64,000 nucleotides of DNA from an uncultured Clostridia bacterium (GTDB lineage: Bacteria; Bacillota; Clostridia; Oscillospirales; Acutalibacteraceae), in NCBI GenBank assembly GCA_945863885.1, contig CAMAZY010000002.1, positions 62,001-126,000 on the forward strand, read 5' to 3'. The notes under the pieces were generated by a model. The model ran no database searches. It was not told where the DNA came from and was given only the letters and a program-made list of their open reading frames with translations. Below, piece after piece: positions 60,583 to 64,000 of this stretch; positions within the stretch are counted from its first letter, which is position 1, and each line of letters opens with the position of its first letter. The translations under genes were made by a program, and so were the position numbers.

Positions 60583-62136
60583 ATGAGTAAAAAATCAGTA
60601 AACCCTAATGTCAAGACTTACAGCGGTAAAGAGCTTACCGGTTATCTTGTTGGTCTTGCAGGACAGAACATCATTTACAACATCACAGCGGCTGCCTTGA
60701 TGTACTATTTCCAGAGTGTTATCTTCCTCCCGGCGATGGCATACAGTACAATCGTTGCCATTGCAAGAGTGTGGGACGCCATCAATGACCCGATGATGGG
60801 TAACATTGTTGACAAAACACACACAAAATGGGGTAAATGTAAGCCGTATCTTTTGTTTGTTCCGGCTGTTGTTCTTGTCACAACAATTCTTCCGTTCATC
60901 AACAAGCAGTATGACCCGGCCGCACCGCTTGCGCAGAGGGTTCTCATCATCGGTTGGGCAGCTTTCTCCTATATCCTTTGGGGTATGTCCTATACGGCTG
61001 GTGATATTCCGCTTTGGGGCGTCACTTCACTTATGACCGAAGATGCAAAAGATCGTTCCAAAATTCTCGCTCTTGCCCGTATCGTTGCCTCTGTCGGTAT
61101 GATCGGTATGCTTGTTCAGTTCCTTGCTCCGTCATTCAAGGGTGTTTTCGCTTCCATGGGCGTCCAGGACGATGCAACACAGCTTCAGTACTCGTTTATC
61201 GCTCTTGCTGTTATTGTAACGGTATTCGCTTCGATTCTCTTCCAGTTTGCAGGTCTTTCCGTCAAGGAAAAGGTTAAACAGCAGACAACTGAAAGCTATA
61301 CAATCAAGCAGAACTTTGCAACAATGTGGAACTGCAAGCCTTTCCGTCAACTTCTCATTTCGGGTGTATTGAGAAGCCCGATTCAGCTTCTCAATACGGT
61401 CGCTCTTACGCTCGTGATTTATTATTATTTCGATAACGACCCGGGCAGAGCACTTGCAGGCGAAAACGGTATCAATTTCAGCCTTATCTTAAAGGTTGCA
61501 ATTATCGCAATCGGTATTTTCGGCGGTATGCTTGTTTCCTCCGCTGTCACGCCGACCCTTGTGGCAAAAACAGAAAAGAAAACGCTTTATAATATCTATG
61601 CAATCGGCGGTGCAATTCCGTTCGGTCTTGTTCTTGTGATCTACGCAATCTTCAGAGAAACACTCATCACTTCGATGTTTGCATCCGTTCTCATGGGTGC
61701 CGTATTCTTCCTTGCTTCATGGGCAATGGGCGGTCTTAACGTTCTTCAGTCCGTTATGATTGCTGACTGTGTTGACTATGAAGAATATCATCACGGTATC
61801 CGTCCCGACGGCGTATTCTTCTCGGGTCAGAGCTTTATTACAAAGCTTTCCGCAGGTATTGCAACCATCATTCAGGGCGTTGTATACAGCGTTGTTCACT
61901 TCAGTGACCAGGTTATCAAGGGCGTTAACGATTCCCTTGCCGCAGGCACAGCATCGTTTGCGGTTGACTATGATAAGTTTGCCTTTGCAATGTTCTTCCT
62001 TGTTTCAATTCCGCCGATGATCGGTCTTATCCTTTCCGCTCTTCCGACTCTTAAATATTCGCTTTCAAATGACGAGCATAAGAGAATACTTGCCGAACTT
62101 GTATCAAGAAGACGCAGCACAGACGATGCAGAATAA
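60583..62136 (+). CDS. GPH-family sugar:cation symporter
   Basis: The 517-residue MFS-type transporter of the glycoside-pentoside-hexuronide family has about twelve helices. Signatures: 'AIARVWDAINDPMMGNIVDKTHTKWGKCKPYLL' region (D-x-x-N-D-P and the R/K-W-G-x2-K/R-P loop, about residues 60-95) and 'DCVDYEEYHHGIRPDG' in the second half. It presumably imports an alpha-glucoside, because an alpha-glucosidase gene follows after 84 bp. GAAGGAG precedes the ATG. Confidence 0.9.
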   Translation: MSKKSVNPNVKTYSGKELTGYLVGLAGQNIIYNITAAALMYYFQSVIFLPAMAYSTIVAIARVWDAINDPMMGNIVDKTHTKWGKCKPYLLFVPAVVLVTTILPFINKQYDPAAPLAQRVLIIGWAAFSYILWGMSYTAGDIPLWGVTSLMTEDAKDRSKILALARIVASVGMIGMLVQFLAPSFKGVFASMGVQDDATQLQYSFIALAVIVTVFASILFQFAGLSVKEKVKQQTTESYTIKQNFATMWNCKPFRQLLISGVLRSPIQLLNTVALTLVIYYYFDNDPGRALAGENGINFSLILKVAIIAIGIFGGMLVSSAVTPTLVAKTEKKTLYNIYAIGGAIPFGLVLVIYAIFRETLITSMFASVLMGAVFFLASWAMGGLNVLQSVMIADCVDYEEYHHGIRPDGVFFSGQSFITKLSAGIATIIQGVVYSVVHFSDQVIKGVNDSLAAGTASFAVDYDKFAFAMFFLVSIPPMIGLILSALPTLKYSLSNDEHKRILAELVSRRRSTDDAE

Positions 62137-62147
62137 TAAATAATCGT

Positions 62148-62180
62148 ATACGGGTAATCATTCCGGTTGCCCGTATTCTT
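62148..62180 (+). terminator. Hairpin between symporter and glucosidase genes
   Basis: ATACGGG (62148-62154) pairs with CCCGTAT (62170-62176), then TCTTGTTTT. It may reduce rather than stop read-through. Confidence 0.6.
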
Positions 62181-62220
62181 GTTTTCAAAGTAATTTTATC
62201 AGTTTATAAGGAGATGCATT

Positions 62221-63891
62221 ATGGAGAAACAATGGTACAAAGAAATGAGCGTCTATCAGATCTGGCCGAGAAGCTTCTGTGACGGCAACGGCGACGGCAT
62301 CGGTGACCTGAAAGGTGTTATCTCGAAGCTTGACTACATCAAAAGCATCGGCGTGGATGCAATCTGGTTTTCGCCGCTTTACCCGTCACCGAATGCCGAC
62401 TACGGCTATGATATTGCCGATTATAAGGACATTTCGCCCGATTACGGCACACTTGACGAGTTTAAGACCCTGCTTGACGAAGCGCATAAGCGAGGTTTAA
62501 AGGTCATTATGGATCTTGTTGTCAATCACACCTCCGACCAACACAAGTGGTTCCTTGAAAGTAAAAAAGGCGACGACAATCCGTACCATGACTATTATTT
62601 CTGGCGCAAAGGTAAAAAGAACGGCAAGGAGCCGAACAACTGGAAATCGACTTTCCAGGGAAAAGCATGGGAATACTGTAAGGAGCTTGACGAATACTAT
62701 CTGCACGTTTTCGCCAAGGGTCAGCCCGACCTGAACATGGATAACCCGAAAGTGCGTCAGGAAGTCAAGGATATCATGCGTTTCTGGCTCGACATGGGCG
62801 TTGACGGCTTTAGAGAGGACGTTATCACCTTTATCTCGAAAAAGCCGGGGCTTCCGAATGGTTTTCCGCTTCCGACGGCGACCGGAATCGAGCACTATAT
62901 GAACGGTCCGCACCTGAAAGAATATCTCAGAGAATTCAAGGACGTACTTGATGAATACGACTGCTTTACTGTCGGTGAAGCGCCGATGATGACGACAAAG
63001 CGCGCTCTTGAATTTATCAAAGAAGGCGACGGTCAGCTTCTCAATACCATGTTCCATTTTGAGCACATGTCCTGCGACAATGTGATTACAAACTGGATCA
63101 AGACGAAATTCAAGCCACAAAAGCTGAAAAAAGTCTATGCAAGATGGCAGAACGACCTGTACGGCAAGGCATGGAACGCACTTTATATCGAAAACCATGA
63201 CCAGCCGAGAATCATCAGCCGCTACGGCAGTGAAAAATACCGGGTAGAAAGCGGTAAAATGCTTGCGACGATGTATATTCTTCAAAGCGGTACGCCGTTT
63301 ATCTATCAGGGTCAGGAAATCGGTATGCTCAATGCCAATATTCCGACGATTGACCGCTACAAGGATGTTTCGGCGATCAACACCTATGCGCTGTTCCGGA
63401 AATTCGGTTTCAGCGATAAATTCACGATGAAACTATGTATGTATGCGTCAAGAGATAACGCAAGAACGCCGATGCAGTGGAGCGCAGAGAAGAACGCCGG
63501 CTTTACAACGGCCGATAAAGCGTGGTTTGATGAAATCAACCCGAATTATACCGAAATCAACGTCGAAGCATCGGAAAAGGACGAAAACTCGATTCTCAAC
63601 TATTACCGTAAGCTGCTCAGATTCCGCAAGGAGCACGATATTGTCAAGTACGGCGACTTCGAGCTTCTTTCGACCGACAAGAATATTTTCGCTTATGTCA
63701 GAACCTACGAAAACCAAAAGCTTCTTGTCATCAACAGCTTTTCTGAAGCCGAGTTACCGTTCCGGGCGCCGTTCGACTTTGACATGAAGTCCGCCGAACT
63801 GGTGCTGTCGAACTATGATAATTGCCGTGTGATTCATAACGGATTCATCACAAAGCCATATGAAACAAGAGCCTATCTTCTGACGAAATAA
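62221..63891 (+). CDS. GH13 alpha-glucosidase (oligo-1,6-glucosidase type)
   Basis: The 556-residue cytoplasmic enzyme hydrolyses short alpha-glucosides. GH13 regions are clear: 'DLVVNHTSDQH' (I), 'GFREDVITFISK' with the nucleophile aspartate (II), 'FTVGEAPM' with the acid/base glutamate (III), 'IENHDQPR' with the third carboxylate (IV). The valine after the nucleophile (D-V-I) is the mark of alpha-1,6-active enzymes such as isomaltase or dextran glucosidase; 'NGDGIGDLKGVISKLDY' near the start is also typical. AAGGAGATG precedes the ATG. It works with the symporter upstream. Confidence 0.93.
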   Translation: MEKQWYKEMSVYQIWPRSFCDGNGDGIGDLKGVISKLDYIKSIGVDAIWFSPLYPSPNADYGYDIADYKDISPDYGTLDEFKTLLDEAHKRGLKVIMDLVVNHTSDQHKWFLESKKGDDNPYHDYYFWRKGKKNGKEPNNWKSTFQGKAWEYCKELDEYYLHVFAKGQPDLNMDNPKVRQEVKDIMRFWLDMGVDGFREDVITFISKKPGLPNGFPLPTATGIEHYMNGPHLKEYLREFKDVLDEYDCFTVGEAPMMTTKRALEFIKEGDGQLLNTMFHFEHMSCDNVITNWIKTKFKPQKLKKVYARWQNDLYGKAWNALYIENHDQPRIISRYGSEKYRVESGKMLATMYILQSGTPFIYQGQEIGMLNANIPTIDRYKDVSAINTYALFRKFGFSDKFTMKLCMYASRDNARTPMQWSAEKNAGFTTADKAWFDEINPNYTEINVEASEKDENSILNYYRKLLRFRKEHDIVKYGDFELLSTDKNIFAYVRTYENQKLLVINSFSEAELPFRAPFDFDMKSAELVLSNYDNCRVIHNGFITKPYETRAYLLTK

Positions 63892-63895
63892 GATA

Positions 63896-63933
63896 AGCCG
63901 GAACTGCTTTTTTCAGCGGTTCCGGCTTTTTTC
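63896..63933 (+). terminator. Terminator of the glucosidase gene
   Basis: AAGCCGGAACTGCT (63896-63909) pairs with AGCGGTTCCGGCTT (63915-63928) with one G-U, then TTTTTC. Convergent with the next gene. Confidence 0.85.
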
Positions 63934-63948
63934 AGCTTTTGTCAAAGC

Positions 63949-63999
63949 CTATTCCTCATAAGCCTCATTACTGTCAGTCTCGAACACCTTTTGAAGCTT
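63949..63999 (-). CDS. C-terminal end of a minus-strand gene (partial)
   Basis: Only the last 16 codons are in the window, ending 'VFETDSNEAYEE' plus stop, an acidic tail. It is convergent with the glucosidase and shares its terminator region. The product cannot be identified from this fragment. Confidence 0.4.
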   Translation of the reverse strand, partial: KLQKVFETDSNEAYEE

Positions 64000-64000
64000 T

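Overview
The window reads as chromosome of an endospore-forming Gram-positive anaerobe of the Clostridia. The evidence is spoIIGA-sigE, a SpoVAF/GerA-type germination protein, strong AGGAGG-type ribosome sites, frequent TTG/GTG starts, and ECF vitamin transporters that share one energizing module. A probable preQ1-III riboswitch in front of queT points to the Ruminococcaceae/Oscillospirales, but the exact genus cannot be read from the sequence. Apart from one AT-rich insertion at 26.5-32.6 kb the window looks like ordinary host DNA.

Layout. 0-13.9 kb is a dense plus-strand housekeeping block: the tail of a YfhO-like membrane protein, ruvCAB, glmM, an rRNA-type methyltransferase, the ECF module ecfA1-ecfA2-ecfT, truA, a DUF5711-like protein, cvpA, pgsA and a zinc-finger Clp ATPase. 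A four-tRNA cluster (Gly, Arg, His, Gln) follows at 14.0-14.4 kb. 14.6-18.1 kb is minus strand: a TVP38-like membrane protein, a GT8 glycosyltransferase, sigE and spoIIGA. Divergent from spoIIGA, a good promoter drives a 28-residue amphipathic peptide and then about 240 nt of structured, terminator-ended RNA. 18.8-25.7 kb holds a secreted propeller protein, metA, a YwlG homologue, and a PdxR-type regulator divergent from an ECF S-component.

25.9-32.6 kb is a tRNA-Leu integration hot spot. Two exact 203-bp tandem units, each starting with the first 22 nt of tRNA-Leu(CAG), precede the intact gene. The 3' part of that gene (62 bp) is perfectly duplicated 6 kb downstream. Between the copies lie an integrase, an Xre regulator, a lipoprotein, a zinc-ribbon protein, a D5/SF3-like ATPase and an origin-like region. 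I see no capsid, terminase or conjugation genes, so this is a small integrative element, perhaps a satellite.

32.8-64 kb mixes glycan use (GH51 arabinofuranosidase, GH5, domain-permuted GH3, GPH symporter plus GH13 alpha-glucosidase), spore functions (SpoIID-like/peptidoglycan-binding protein plus SpoVAF), nucleoside and amino-acid metabolism (pyrimidine-nucleoside phosphorylase, serC, pyrG), queuosine precursor uptake (riboswitch plus queT), DNA repair (AlkD), a MATE pump, an old-yellow-enzyme oxidoreductase, and a run of small minus-strand genes separated by three copies of a terminator-plus-promoter cassette. More tRNAs (Leu-CAA, Leu-TAG, Gly-CCC) and a decayed tRNA-Leu copy lie at 51 and 60 kb.

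The S-components at 22.8 kb and 49.2 kb have no ATPase or T-subunit beside them and presumably use the ecfA1A2T module at 5.6-8.1 kb.
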